A stretch of 64,000 bases of DNA. Source: Nitrospirota bacterium. Lineage in GTDB: Bacteria > Nitrospirota > Thermodesulfovibrionia > Thermodesulfovibrionales > UBA1546. The number at the start of each line of letters is the position of its first letter. Position 1 is the stretch's first letter. Below are positions 53,651-62,546 of the stretch, piece after piece. Location: assembly GCA_016208915.1 (NCBI GenBank), contig JACQXE010000052.1, forward strand, positions 23,268-87,267, given 5' to 3'. The translations under genes were made by a program, and so were the position numbers. Below the pieces are notes generated by a model. That model did no database searches, was not told where the DNA came from, and worked only from the letters and a program-made list of their open reading frames with translations.

Positions 53651-55378
53651 ATGAAAAAAGATTCTATTGTCAGAAAGTATATAATAACTGTTTCACTTGT
53701 ATTTTTTTTGGGTGAAGGCATACTCTGGGTTTTGTTTGTCAGCCAGTTATGGCATAGATCTGAGATAAGACAATCTCTTGCCTTTCTGTCTATTGGACAG
53801 CTTGTGGTTCTTGTCGCCGTTCTGTGGGTAATGTATTTCCTTTTCCAGAAAAGGGTGGGAAGACCCATAGAGATACTCGGTAGGGAGATTAAGAAAGTTA
53901 TGACTGGTCAGATGGACGTGAAGATACAGGGATTTGAGAAAAATGAGTTAGGGGATATTGCGGAGGGACTGGGATTTTTTATTGACAGATTGAATTTTAC
54001 CACAAGAAAACTGAGAGCTATATCAGACAGCGTCTCAATGGCAATGGTCCAGTTGACCCTTACTTTTAAAAGCGTGACACAGGGAATGCAGCAGCAGGTG
54101 GGAGCAATTCATGAGATGATGAACGCTATCAGGCAGGCAAATGAGTCGCATAAAAATATAACAGAAAATACAGACAAACTCATTAGTTCCTCAACTGAGA
54201 ATGTTACGTCGCTTCTTGAGATAAAGGCGTCCGCCGAAGAGATCGCAATGAGCACAGACAGGCTATTCCAGGTTACAGAGAGTGCATATTCTACAGTCGC
54301 TGAAATTTCTCAAACAGCCAAAACGATTATGACCAATACAGATGAGACATTTAGTGCTGTTGAGGATACCTCTGCTGCAATGGATGAGATGAACTCTTCT
54401 GTCAAAGAAGTTGAGAGTGTTGCAAAGGAATCAGCGTCACTCTCTTCGCAGGTAACAAAGGTTGCATCAGAGGTTGGCATGATAACTATTGTAGATGCTG
54501 TCGAGGCTATGGAAAAGATATCCGCAGAAGTACAGCGTTCTTCTGAGATAATAACACAACTTGGCAAAAGGTCGGCAGACATAGAAAATATCCTTTCTGT
54601 AATAAAAGATGTTACAGAGAAAACAAATCTCCTTAGTCTGAATGCTGCGATACTCGCTGCCCAGGCTGGAGAATACGGCAAGAGCTTTTCTGTGGTCGCT
54701 GATGAGATAAGGGCATTAAGTGACAGGACCGCATCATCCACGAAAAATATCTCCAGCATCATCAAGACAATCCAGACGGATATATCAGAGGCGATAAAGA
54801 CAACAGATTCAGGGATGAAAAGGGTTGAAGAAGGCAATGCAATGGTATATAAGGTTGGAGATGCCCTTAGAGAGATGCTTTTAGTTGCAGAAAAGTCTGA
54901 TTCCACGGCTCATACTATTGAAAAGGCAACAGAGGAACAGGCAAAGGGACTAATACAGGTGTCCCTTGCCATGGAAAATATTAAAAAGATGATGCACCAG
55001 AATAAAAAGGCAACTCAGGAGGAGCAGCGCGTGACAACTCTGCTTCTCGATAGTGTAAGTACTATAAAGGAGGCCGCTGATATTGCCAAACGAGGCACAG
55101 AGGAGAGCGCAGTAGGTATCCGTATGATAACTAAAAACATAGAGCTTGCAGATGGACAAATCAAGGAGATAGGTCAGGCAACAGCGAACCAGCAGAAGAT
55201 AAACGAAATTATTATGAAAGCTGTCGAAAGGATAGATACGATTGGGATAACGACTAAAAGAAGCGTGGAAGAACTCTCTATGTCATTATCAACGCTCAAT
55301 GATGAAATTGAATTGCTCAAGAAAGAAATTGACGCGCCGAAAACGATTAACCGGGCATCTGGCGGGTCAAGGACATAG
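53651..55378 (+). CDS. Second methyl-accepting chemotaxis protein
   Basis: 575 residues. Two membrane helices (about 10-29 and 46-65) with a short loop, HAMP, and signalling tip SLNAAILAAQAGEYGKSFSVVADEIRALSDRT. Diverged from the first MCP in the adaptation region. Ends TAG directly abutting the next ATG. Confidence 0.9.
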   Translation: MKKDSIVRKYIITVSLVFFLGEGILWVLFVSQLWHRSEIRQSLAFLSIGQLVVLVAVLWVMYFLFQKRVGRPIEILGREIKKVMTGQMDVKIQGFEKNELGDIAEGLGFFIDRLNFTTRKLRAISDSVSMAMVQLTLTFKSVTQGMQQQVGAIHEMMNAIRQANESHKNITENTDKLISSSTENVTSLLEIKASAEEIAMSTDRLFQVTESAYSTVAEISQTAKTIMTNTDETFSAVEDTSAAMDEMNSSVKEVESVAKESASLSSQVTKVASEVGMITIVDAVEAMEKISAEVQRSSEIITQLGKRSADIENILSVIKDVTEKTNLLSLNAAILAAQAGEYGKSFSVVADEIRALSDRTASSTKNISSIIKTIQTDISEAIKTTDSGMKRVEEGNAMVYKVGDALREMLLVAEKSDSTAHTIEKATEEQAKGLIQVSLAMENIKKMMHQNKKATQEEQRVTTLLLDSVSTIKEAADIAKRGTEESAVGIRMITKNIELADGQIKEIGQATANQQKINEIIMKAVERIDTIGITTKRSVEELSMSLSTLNDEIELLKKEIDAPKTINRASGGSRT

Positions 55379-55861
55379 ATGGAAAAATTCGCTGTTTTCA
55401 GGATAAGCGATGAGGATTTTGGCGTTAGGATCGACAAGGTTGTCGAGATATTAAAATCACAGAAGATTTATTCTCTTCCGGATCTCCCCGTTTTTTTTTC
55501 CGGCGTGATTAACATAAGAGGTGATGTAATACCACTGCTTGATCTGGGACGCCGGTTTGGGATTCATTCAGGCTCTGGTAAAGACCGTATAATGATAGTT
55601 AATTGCGAAGGAGAGAAGATAGGTCTTCTGGTTGATGAGATTGAAGAGATTGTCTCACTCACAACTGAGGATATAATTGCACCGCCCTCTATTTTTAAGG
55701 GATTGAAGACAGAATATCTTACCGGCCTTGGGAAGAATAAGGACAAGATAATAATACTCCTTAATCTTGACAGGATTCTTACATCAGAAGAAAAGATAAC
55801 CCTTAGAAAGTCCGCGGAACTTATCGAGGAGAATAATGAAAGAACTGGAAAGACTGCTTGA
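55379..55861 (+). CDS. cheW: CheW adaptor, second
   Basis: 160 residues: FAVFRISDEDFGVRIDKVVEIL, GVINIRGDVIPLLDLGRRFG, GLLVDEIEEIVSL. A plain CheW without the extension seen in the first. Overlaps the HEAT-repeat gene by 26 bp. Two CheW and two MCP genes suggest separable receptor arrays. Confidence 0.92.
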   Translation: MEKFAVFRISDEDFGVRIDKVVEILKSQKIYSLPDLPVFFSGVINIRGDVIPLLDLGRRFGIHSGSGKDRIMIVNCEGEKIGLLVDEIEEIVSLTTEDIIAPPSIFKGLKTEYLTGLGKNKDKIIILLNLDRILTSEEKITLRKSAELIEENNERTGKTA

Positions 55862-57818
55862 GCACGAAGATGTAGAAGTCCGGAGAAAAGCCATTGAAAC
55901 GTTGCAGGGCAGTCCTTCGGATGCTGCTGTCAAACTACTTCTCAAAGCAATGAGGGATATCAGCTGGAGAGTCAGAAAGACTGCAGTTGATGTCCTTATC
56001 GAAGAATACCCGATCGAAAAATATATCAAGGGCCTTATAGAGCTTCTTTATCTTGATGACAATGCAGGAGCAAGAAACTCAGCCATAGAGATGCTCATAA
56101 GATTGGACAAAAAGACTACATCTTTTTTAATCGACGCCTTTGATACCGCTAACCGCGACGTAAGAAAGTTTATAATTGATATCCTGGGCGAGTTCAGGGA
56201 CAAAAGGTCATTGCCGCTGATGCTGAATGCCCTGAAGGATGAAGACGATAATGTAAGGGCAACTGTTGTGGAACATCTTGGTAAGATAGGCGAACCAGCG
56301 GTTGTTGATGCTCTAATAGAGATAATCCAGAGCGGCGATCTCTGGACCGCATATCCTGCTGCTGATGCGCTTGGCAGGATCGGGGATAAAAGGGCTATCC
56401 CTTCACTGGTCAGCGCGCTTTCTGTTAAGACACTCAGGGAACCTGTTCTGAAAGCTCTCGGAAGATTTTCTGCGCTCGAGACTCTCAAACATATCGTGCC
56501 ATTGCTCGAGGACTCATCAAAGACAATACAAGAAGAGGCAGTAAAGACAATAAAGGACTTTTATCACAACGGAGTAAAAGAAGAATTCATTGCAGATGAA
56601 ATTAAGCGATTCTTCGGGAATCGTGCAATTGACGTTCTGGTATCTCATGCATGGAGCAGCAAGCCTGAGGTAAGGATTTCCGCTATACTGCTTCTTGGAC
56701 TGATGAAGGACGACAGTGCGCTTTCGCATCTGCTCGAATTGTCGCTCGAAGAGGATCTGGCAGAGGATGTAAAAAGAGCGCTTGTTTTTATAGGTATGGA
56801 CAAACCTCATAGCATACTGAGCCTTTTCAATACAGTAAGTCCTTATCAGAGAAGATTCATATGCGATGCTGCAGGCGAACTTGCATCTCCCATTTTTTAT
56901 GACATATTCGAGAAACTGATGTCGGATGATGACGGGCATGTGAGAAAGCTCGCAGCTCTCGGAATCTCCGGAATAGGAGACGTCAGGGCAATACATTCAA
57001 TCAAAAGACTGCTCTCAGATGAATATGAGGATGTTCAGGGGGCTGCTGTTCATGCGTTGTCTGCACTGAAGTCAGGGCTTAAGATAGATGAATTTATAAT
57101 AATGTTAAGCGACAAAAATCCTGTGCTAAGAAAGAACGCCGTATCTGTGCTTGGGGAAATACGCGCCCTTGAGGCCATAGAGGCAGTCGGCTTTGCCATG
57201 AAAGACGATAACATAAATGTACGGCATGCTGTGGTGGAGGCGCTCTCACAGATAGATACAGATGGATCGTTAAAATATCTTAACGTAGCCCTTACAGATG
57301 AAAATCCTGACATAAGGGCTGCTGCAGCCCTTAGCCTTGGTAGGATCAAGGGCGAAGGAATAGCAGAATCGCTTATACTTCTGCTGGCTGACCCGGATGA
57401 TAATGTCAGGGCGGCAGCTGTCAAAGCGCTTGGCGTATTGGGCGAAAAGAATACTGCAAAAGATCTCATAAAAATGCTTGCAGACCCAAATGGCTTTGTT
57501 GTAATTACTGCGATGGAGTCGCTCAGGATGATAGGAGGAGAATATGCAAGAGATGCCCTATTGATGATGCTTTCATCTCAGGACAGGGAGATTAGAAGAA
57601 CTGCCATAAAATCCCTTGCGCCATTCTGGGGGATAGAGAATCAACTTATTCAATATCTCAACGATGATGATTGGGCTACACGGATGGCAGCAGTTGAGGT
57701 TCTCGGTCCGAGGATAGACGCACTAGAAGGGCGTGTAAAGATTGAACTCGAAAGACTGCTCGATAAAGAGGAAGATTCCACGGTGAAAAAAGCTGTAGAG
57801 GAAAGTCTTCATGTTTGA
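55836..57818 (+). CDS. HEAT-repeat protein (PBS-lyase-like repeats)
   Basis: 660 residues made of about 18-20 helical repeats of about 31 residues; typical units: DEDDNVRATVVEHLGKIGEPAVVDALIEII, DPDDNVRAAAVKALGVLGEKNTAKDLIKML. HEAT solenoids are protein scaffolds; similar proteins occur in several accessory chemosensory operons. No catalytic motif. It overlaps cheR by 8 bp. Confidence 0.88.
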   Translation: MKELERLLEHEDVEVRRKAIETLQGSPSDAAVKLLLKAMRDISWRVRKTAVDVLIEEYPIEKYIKGLIELLYLDDNAGARNSAIEMLIRLDKKTTSFLIDAFDTANRDVRKFIIDILGEFRDKRSLPLMLNALKDEDDNVRATVVEHLGKIGEPAVVDALIEIIQSGDLWTAYPAADALGRIGDKRAIPSLVSALSVKTLREPVLKALGRFSALETLKHIVPLLEDSSKTIQEEAVKTIKDFYHNGVKEEFIADEIKRFFGNRAIDVLVSHAWSSKPEVRISAILLLGLMKDDSALSHLLELSLEEDLAEDVKRALVFIGMDKPHSILSLFNTVSPYQRRFICDAAGELASPIFYDIFEKLMSDDDGHVRKLAALGISGIGDVRAIHSIKRLLSDEYEDVQGAAVHALSALKSGLKIDEFIIMLSDKNPVLRKNAVSVLGEIRALEAIEAVGFAMKDDNINVRHAVVEALSQIDTDGSLKYLNVALTDENPDIRAAAALSLGRIKGEGIAESLILLLADPDDNVRAAAVKALGVLGEKNTAKDLIKMLADPNGFVVITAMESLRMIGGEYARDALLMMLSSQDREIRRTAIKSLAPFWGIENQLIQYLNDDDWATRMAAVEVLGPRIDALEGRVKIELERLLDKEEDSTVKKAVEESLHV

Positions 57819-58716
57819 GACAGAAAAAATAATTCCATTAACAGATGATGTATTCAGGCTTCTGAGAGACAGCATTAAGGATTACTGCGGAATTTATTTT
57901 GATGACAATTCGAAATATCTTCTGGAGAAAAGGCTTTCCAAAAGGGTAAGGAGCCATAGCCTTGAGGATTTCAGGGATTATTACAGGCTTTTATTATACG
58001 ACAAGAAAAAAGGTGAGGAGTTTGCATTCATAGTTGATGTCCTTACTGTGAATGAAACCTACTTTTTCAGGGAGATGAACCAGCTCAGGACGTTGAGCGA
58101 AGAGATACTCCCGGAGCTCAAGGACAAAAACAGGGGAGCAAGGAAGATAAGGATATGGTCTGCGGGCTGTTCTACGGGAGAGGAGCCGTATACCATTGCA
58201 ATGCTCATACTCGAACACGGTTATTTTTTGGGCTGGGATATAGAAATACTTGGCAGTGATATAAACCAGAGGGTGCTTCAGTATGCGCGGCGCGGGGTCT
58301 ACAGGAAAAATTCTTTCAGGACGACAGACGAATATTTCATGAAGAAATATTTTACAAAGGAAGACAATTTATATATAATAAACGACAATGCTAAGAGATT
58401 TGTAAATTTCAGCTGTTTGAATCTTCTTGACCCGTTCAAGATAAAGTTTGTCGGGAATATGGATGTGATTTTATGCAGGAATGTATTAATATATTTTGAT
58501 CTTGATTCAAGAAAAAAGGTGATCCACAGTTTCCATGAAAGACTTGTCGACGGCGGATATCTGCTTATGGGGCACGCGGAATCAATAATGAACATCTCTA
58601 CCGCCTTTACCCTTAAACATTTTAAAAACGACATGGTTTATCAGAAACCTCAGGGCACTGCTGCAATTTCATTGTCTGAAAACTCTGCTAAGTTTGTTGG
58701 AGGCAACAAGGTATAG
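57811..58716 (+). CDS. cheR: MCP methyltransferase CheR
   Basis: 301 residues: N-terminal helical domain (DYCGIYFDDNSKYLLEKRLSKRVRS), SAM site IWSAGCSTGEEPYTIAML, ILCRNVLIYFD. Methylates glutamates of the two receptors; opposes CheB encoded next. Confidence 0.94.
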   Translation: MFETEKIIPLTDDVFRLLRDSIKDYCGIYFDDNSKYLLEKRLSKRVRSHSLEDFRDYYRLLLYDKKKGEEFAFIVDVLTVNETYFFREMNQLRTLSEEILPELKDKNRGARKIRIWSAGCSTGEEPYTIAMLILEHGYFLGWDIEILGSDINQRVLQYARRGVYRKNSFRTTDEYFMKKYFTKEDNLYIINDNAKRFVNFSCLNLLDPFKIKFVGNMDVILCRNVLIYFDLDSRKKVIHSFHERLVDGGYLLMGHAESIMNISTAFTLKHFKNDMVYQKPQGTAAISLSENSAKFVGGNKV

Positions 58717-58720
58717 CGCT

Positions 58721-59806
58721 ATGATGAGTGAACCACAGATAAAAGTTCTTGTTGTTGACGACTCAGCCTACAGCAGGCAGACGATAAAGAAGATGCTTGA
58801 GACAGATCCGAATATTGATGTTATAGGTGTAGCTGTCGATGGCATAGATGCAATGGCGAAAACCTTAAGGCTCCGTCCTGACCTGATAACACTTGATTTC
58901 GAAATGCCCGGAATGGACGGGTTCAGTTTTCTCAGGTGGCTTATGAAGGAAAGACCAACCCCTGTTATAATGGTAAGCTCTTACTCTGATACAAAAACTG
59001 TGTTTAAGGCTCTCGATCTTGGCGCTGTAGACTTTATTGCAAAACCGACAAAAAGGGCGTCTGCAGAGTTGCGTGGCATAGAGAAGGACCTTCTTAGTAA
59101 GGTAAATGGAGTGAAAGGCTTGAGGCTTGACAGGCTAAGCAGGAACCTCCAGCTCCTGAATACTAGTGAAGAAATCACAACTGAGGTAGAACCATCAATA
59201 GGTGATATAGATGTAGTAGCAATAGGGGCATCAACAGGCGGTCCTGCTGCGCTCCAGATAATCCTTACGCGACTACCGCATGATTTTGCTGCTGCAGTGC
59301 TGATAAGCCAGCATATGCCAAAGGGTTTTACAGGACCATTAGCCGAGAGGCTGGACAAACTTTCAGAGGTGAGCATAAAAGAGGCTGAAAACGGAGATAT
59401 TATCGAACCCGGGAAGGTGTTTATATGCCCCGGAGGCTATCACATAAATCTCAAGAAAAAGGGGCAGAAATGCTATGTGTTTTTGAAGGAATCTACGGAT
59501 GAAGACAAATATGTCCCTTCAGTAAATATAATGATGGTATCTGTGGCGGAACATTATGGAAATAGGGCTGTAGGTGTTATACTTACCGGTATGGGTAATG
59601 ACGGCAAAAAGGGAATAGTGGAAATTAAATTGCGTGGTGGATATACTATTGCCGAGTCAGAGGAGACAGCTGTGGTATTCGGGATGCCTGCTGAGGTTAT
59701 AAATACAGGAGCAATAGATAAAGTGATTCCGCTTACAGAGATACCGATTGATTTGATAAATGTAGTTAAAAGCAGTTATGAATCAAGGCCGAGAGGAAAG
59801 AACTAA
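58721..59806 (+). CDS. cheB: Protein-glutamate methylesterase CheB
   Basis: Receiver (VVDDSAYSRQTIKKML, phospho-Asp in LITLDFEMPGMDG) and methylesterase domain with catalytic triad motifs GASTGGP, SQHMP and GMGNDG. ATG 58721 (MMSEPQIKVLVV) chosen; the track start 58694 lies inside cheR. 361 residues. Confidence 0.93.
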   Translation: MMSEPQIKVLVVDDSAYSRQTIKKMLETDPNIDVIGVAVDGIDAMAKTLRLRPDLITLDFEMPGMDGFSFLRWLMKERPTPVIMVSSYSDTKTVFKALDLGAVDFIAKPTKRASAELRGIEKDLLSKVNGVKGLRLDRLSRNLQLLNTSEEITTEVEPSIGDIDVVAIGASTGGPAALQIILTRLPHDFAAAVLISQHMPKGFTGPLAERLDKLSEVSIKEAENGDIIEPGKVFICPGGYHINLKKKGQKCYVFLKESTDEDKYVPSVNIMMVSVAEHYGNRAVGVILTGMGNDGKKGIVEIKLRGGYTIAESEETAVVFGMPAEVINTGAIDKVIPLTEIPIDLINVVKSSYESRPRGKN

Positions 59807-60627
59807 TGGAAAGAGAGAGCAATATCACAAGAAAGGCCGATGAATTTCTCCAGATATTCCGGAAGGGAGAGGAGTTCACACACGAACTACTTAAGGAGAA
59901 CGAAAAGCTGCGGTTCCGTGTTGCACAGCTTGAGGAGACCATTGCACAAGCTGGTGATGAGGCAAGGGTTAAACTTTATGATGAGAGGATAAAGTTGCTG
60001 GACGACGAACTGAACTCCTTAAAAGAGCGATACCAGCGTGTTGAAGAGGAGAATAAGGATTTCGCAAATAAATATATTGAGGTTGAGGAAGAAAATAATA
60101 ACCTCGCCAATCTTTACGTCGCAAGCTACCAGCTTCATTCAACTCTGGATTTCAACGAGGTTCTGAAGATAGTTCTCGAAATTGTTATAAATCTCATAGG
60201 CGCTGAGAAGTTTGCAGTGCTCCTTCTGGAAGATAAAACAAATGAACTCGTGCCTGTTGGAGCAGAAGGGATATCATTGGCGGATATACCGAAGGTCAGA
60301 TTCGGCGAAGGCATCATAGGCAATGCCGCAAAAGAAGGTGAGAGTTATTTTTCAGGTGATGTTCACAGCAAAGGCAGCATAGCTGACAACAAGCCTATAG
60401 TCTGTATCCCTCTGAAGATAAAGGAACATGTAATAGGTGTTATTGCAATATATTCTCTTCTTATCCAGAAGGAAAAATTTTCGAATATTGATTACGAACT
60501 GTTCAATCTGCTTGCAGGACATGCTGCCACTGCAATCTTCTCATCAAGGCTGTACACACAATCGGAGAGGAAATTGACAACAATACAGAGTTTCATGGAC
60601 CTTTTAAAGGAAAAACAGAGGAGGTAG
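59806..60627 (+). CDS. Coiled-coil GAF-domain protein
   Basis: 273 residues. A long coiled coil (about 20-110, with EENKDFANKYIEVEEENNNLANLY) and a GAF domain (about 118-255). The sequence NKYIEVEEENNNLANLYVASYQLHSTLD recurs in GAF proteins of chemosensory operons. It overlaps cheB by 1 bp and precedes the second cheY. Ligand unknown. Confidence 0.78.
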   Translation: MERESNITRKADEFLQIFRKGEEFTHELLKENEKLRFRVAQLEETIAQAGDEARVKLYDERIKLLDDELNSLKERYQRVEEENKDFANKYIEVEEENNNLANLYVASYQLHSTLDFNEVLKIVLEIVINLIGAEKFAVLLLEDKTNELVPVGAEGISLADIPKVRFGEGIIGNAAKEGESYFSGDVHSKGSIADNKPIVCIPLKIKEHVIGVIAIYSLLIQKEKFSNIDYELFNLLAGHAATAIFSSRLYTQSERKLTTIQSFMDLLKEKQRR

Positions 60628-60628
60628 G

Positions 60629-60997
60629 ATGCCAAATATCCTTATAGTAGAAGATTCTCCAACAATGAGACAGCTGATAAGTTTTGCGATGAGGAGAATA
60701 CAAGGCTCGAAGGTTATCGAGGCAACTGACGGCGTTGATGCCCTGAAGAAACTGTCTTCCGAAAAGGTGGACCTCATACTGGCAGATATCAATATGCCTG
60801 TTATGGACGGACTCAAATTGGTCAGCCTTGTGAGAGGGAATCCTATATATAAAGACATACCGATAATAATAATAACCACAGAGGGCGCTGAAGAAGATAA
60901 AAAAAAGGCGCTTGCCATAGGCGCCAATGCTTACCTGCCAAAACCCATCCAGACTCAGGAACTCATAAAGCTCGTCAACAGTATTCTCGGAGGGTAA
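60629..60997 (+). CDS. cheY: CheY-like response regulator, second
   Basis: 122 residues: VEDSPTMRQLISFAMRRI, LILADINMPVMDGLKL, ITTEGAEEDKKKALAIGANAYLPKPI. Closely related to the receiver at 48064. Last gene of the operon; the tRNA-Leu island begins 4 bp after its stop. Confidence 0.92.
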   Translation: MPNILIVEDSPTMRQLISFAMRRIQGSKVIEATDGVDALKKLSSEKVDLILADINMPVMDGLKLVSLVRGNPIYKDIPIIIITTEGAEEDKKKALAIGANAYLPKPIQTQELIKLVNSILGG

Positions 60998-61000
60998 TTC

Positions 61001-61041
61001 TTAAAATGCCGAAGGCCGGACGCGAACCGGCACGCCCTTTG
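61001..61041 (-). repeat. Distal attachment-site copy of the tRNA-Leu 3' end
   Basis: TTAAAATGCCGAAGGCCGGA-CGCGAACCGGCACGCCCTTTG repeats 63779-63819 with one change in 41 bp. It contains only the acceptor, T arm and part of the variable arm, so it is not a gene. It marks the left boundary of an inserted segment. Confidence 0.8.
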
Positions 61042-61060
61042 CCTACCTTATGAAAATATA

Positions 61061-61095
61061 GGGCGGTTTCTTTTACGGTGTTATCCCTTGTTCTA
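61061..61095 (+). terminator. Repeat-type terminator A (degenerate)
   Basis: TAGGGCGGTTTCTTTTACGGTGTTATCCC, same sequence as terminators B and C but lacking the GGGATAGCA arm and a clean T-run. Confidence 0.45.
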
Positions 61096-61154
61096 TCCTA
61101 GCAAGTATACAAAGATTATACAGTGCTTTGTAAAGACACAGGACAGGGTTTTTA

Positions 61155-61185
61155 TTGACAAGCATTTTGATATTGGTTTAAAATA
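61155..61185 (+). promoter_or_regulatory. Promoter with overlapping palindromic operator
   Basis: TTGACA, 18 bp, TAAAAT. The -10 sits in the middle of TATTGGT-TTAAAAT-ACCAATA, a 7-bp perfect inverted repeat. Binding there would block the promoter; the MarR-like product of the gene at 61239 is the obvious candidate. Confidence 0.65.
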
Positions 61186-61192
61186 CCAATAG

Positions 61193-61249
61193 GTGAAGGC
61201 CGTATTAATTAAGCATAGAAGAGCTGTAGAGGTGAGCTATGAGAGTTAA
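61193..61249 (+). pseudogene. Possible N-terminal remnant of a TumE-like toxin
   Basis: GTG AAG GCC GTA... gives MKAVLIKHRRAVEVSYES and stop, overlapping the antitoxin start at 61239. TumE toxins start with a similar MKAxLLxHxK strand and normally precede TumA. Only about 13 residues are comparable. Confidence 0.3.
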
Positions 61250-61610
61250 GAAAATCAAAGTAGGCATAAAGGATTTAAAGACCATTCTTGACGATTTTGT
61301 TAAAACAGGTGAAGCTGTCAAGCGAGGAGAAAAATTCAAGCCTGTTAAAGAGCCTGAAATCTACTTTACAAGTTTTGAGGCTTTGAGGAAGGCATTAACA
61401 CCAAAAAGGCTTGAACTCTTGCATATCATCAAGACAAAAAAACCTTTTTCTATCAACGAGCTTGCAAGAGTAGCAAAAAGGGATGTTAAGAATATAGCTG
61501 AAGATGTCAAATACTTAGAGCAAATCGGCTTGATTGAAAAGAAAGAGACTGATAACAGGATAACTCCGATCATAAATTATGACAGAATAGCATTGGAGAT
61601 AGCAGTGTAA
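61239..61610 (+). CDS. TumA/HVO_A0114-like winged-helix antitoxin, without its toxin
   Basis: 123 residues. C-terminal winged helix (LTPKRLELLHIIKTKKPFSINELARVAKRDVKNIAEDVKYLEQIGLIE) preceded by the EPEIYFTSFEALRKAL segment typical of this DNA-binding family. Its usual partner is a TumE toxin; here none is intact. Probably represses its own promoter. Confidence 0.7.
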   Translation: MRVKKIKVGIKDLKTILDDFVKTGEAVKRGEKFKPVKEPEIYFTSFEALRKALTPKRLELLHIIKTKKPFSINELARVAKRDVKNIAEDVKYLEQIGLIEKKETDNRITPIINYDRIALEIAV

Positions 61611-61620
61611 CAGTTTTCAC

Positions 61621-61656
61621 GGGGATAGCATCTTTTACGGTGTTATCCTTTTTTTT
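61621..61656 (+). terminator. Repeat-type terminator B
   Basis: GGGGATAGCA-TCTTTTACGG-TGTTATCC then eight T: stem GGATA/TATCC extended through CA/TG, followed by a T-run. Directly after the TumA-like gene. Confidence 0.7.
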
Positions 61657-61683
61657 CTTTATTGATTACCTTTGACTATTTTA

Positions 61684-61712
61684 TTGACTTTACATCAAAT
61701 TGGTTGTATCAT
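61684..61712 (+). promoter_or_regulatory. Promoter of higBA, near-leaderless
   Basis: TTGACT, 17 bp, TATCAT. The -10 ends 5 bp before the higB ATG, and no ribosome site is visible, so the transcript may start at or beside the start codon. Confidence 0.5.
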
Positions 61713-61717
61713 AAATC

Positions 61718-62068
61718 ATGACATTTTACGTTAACTACTGGCGTAATCCATCGGGAAAAGCACCTGTTGAAAAATACATTGATGAGATAGCAAACAAGGA
61801 AGAAAGAGCAGAACTGCTCTCTGCCTTGAAAGGAATACAAGAATATGGCACAGATGCCATAGGTGTTGAGTTCAGACAGATAGAAGGCAAACTATGGGAA
61901 TTAAAGATAAGAGCGCATGGCAAACATCACAGGATATTTTATGTTGTGTTTAAAGGCAATGAGATGATTCTTCTTCATGCCTATTTGAAAAAGACGCCTA
62001 AAGCACCTGTAAGAGAGATTGAGACAACTAAACAAAGAATGAAACAATTAATGGAGGTTAAACAATGA
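61718..62068 (+). CDS. HigB/Gp49-like mRNA-interferase toxin
   Basis: 116 residues, RelE superfamily (phage Gp49-like): YWRNPSGKAPVEKYI, GVEFRQIEGKLWELKIRAHGKHHRIFYVVF, ILLHAYLKKTPKAP. Such toxins cleave ribosome-bound mRNA. Stop overlaps the antitoxin ATG by 4 bp; toxin-first order is typical of higBA. Confidence 0.88.
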   Translation: MTFYVNYWRNPSGKAPVEKYIDEIANKEERAELLSALKGIQEYGTDAIGVEFRQIEGKLWELKIRAHGKHHRIFYVVFKGNEMILLHAYLKKTPKAPVREIETTKQRMKQLMEVKQ

Positions 62069-62349
62069 AAAGCGACCTTGATAAGCACATTGAGAAACAC
62101 TTGAAAGACAAGGAGTTCAGGATTTACTTTGACAAGGCAGAGGCCAAAAGGAAAATAGCTCAGGAGATTGCGCTTTTAAGAAAAGCGCATAATATCACGC
62201 AGGCACAGTTGGCTAAAGAGATTAAGACAAGCCAGCAGGCAATCTCAAGGCTTGAAAGCCCTATTGACAAGCGTATGCCCTCTCTTGAATTTCTTGACAG
62301 GATTGCAAAGGTGTTCAATCGGAGGCTTGTAATCTCTTTGCAGAGGTAA
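62065..62349 (+). CDS. HigA-type XRE antitoxin
   Basis: 94 residues with HTH IAQEIALLRKAHNITQAQLAKEIKTSQQAISRLE. C-terminus LEFLDRIAKVFNRRLVISLQR is shared with the remnant at 27562. It would neutralise HigB and repress the operon. Confidence 0.88.
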   Translation: MKSDLDKHIEKHLKDKEFRIYFDKAEAKRKIAQEIALLRKAHNITQAQLAKEIKTSQQAISRLESPIDKRMPSLEFLDRIAKVFNRRLVISLQR

Positions 62350-62372
62350 ATAACCGGTTTCATGGATAGGGC

Positions 62373-62407
62373 GGGATAGCATCTTTTACGGTGTTATCCC
62401 TTTTTTT
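62373..62407 (+). terminator. Repeat-type terminator C
   Basis: GGGATAGCA-TCTTTTACGG-TGTTATCCC followed by TTTTTTT. Identical over the stem-loop to terminator B and placed after higBA. Confidence 0.72.
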
Positions 62408-62546
62408 CGTATCTACCTCTCAAATTACGATTGATTGACAATTTTTAAAGAAGAATGTATAAAGGGGTGGAGGGATAAGGCAGTTTCTTACAAGAGTTCC
62501 TAATTCATGCTTATAACGTAATGCACAAATAAAAGGGGAGACTTCT

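Noticed and set aside
61001-61041. A tRNA gene after the second cheY
   Set aside because: Only the 3' part of tRNA-Leu is present; no anticodon or D arm.
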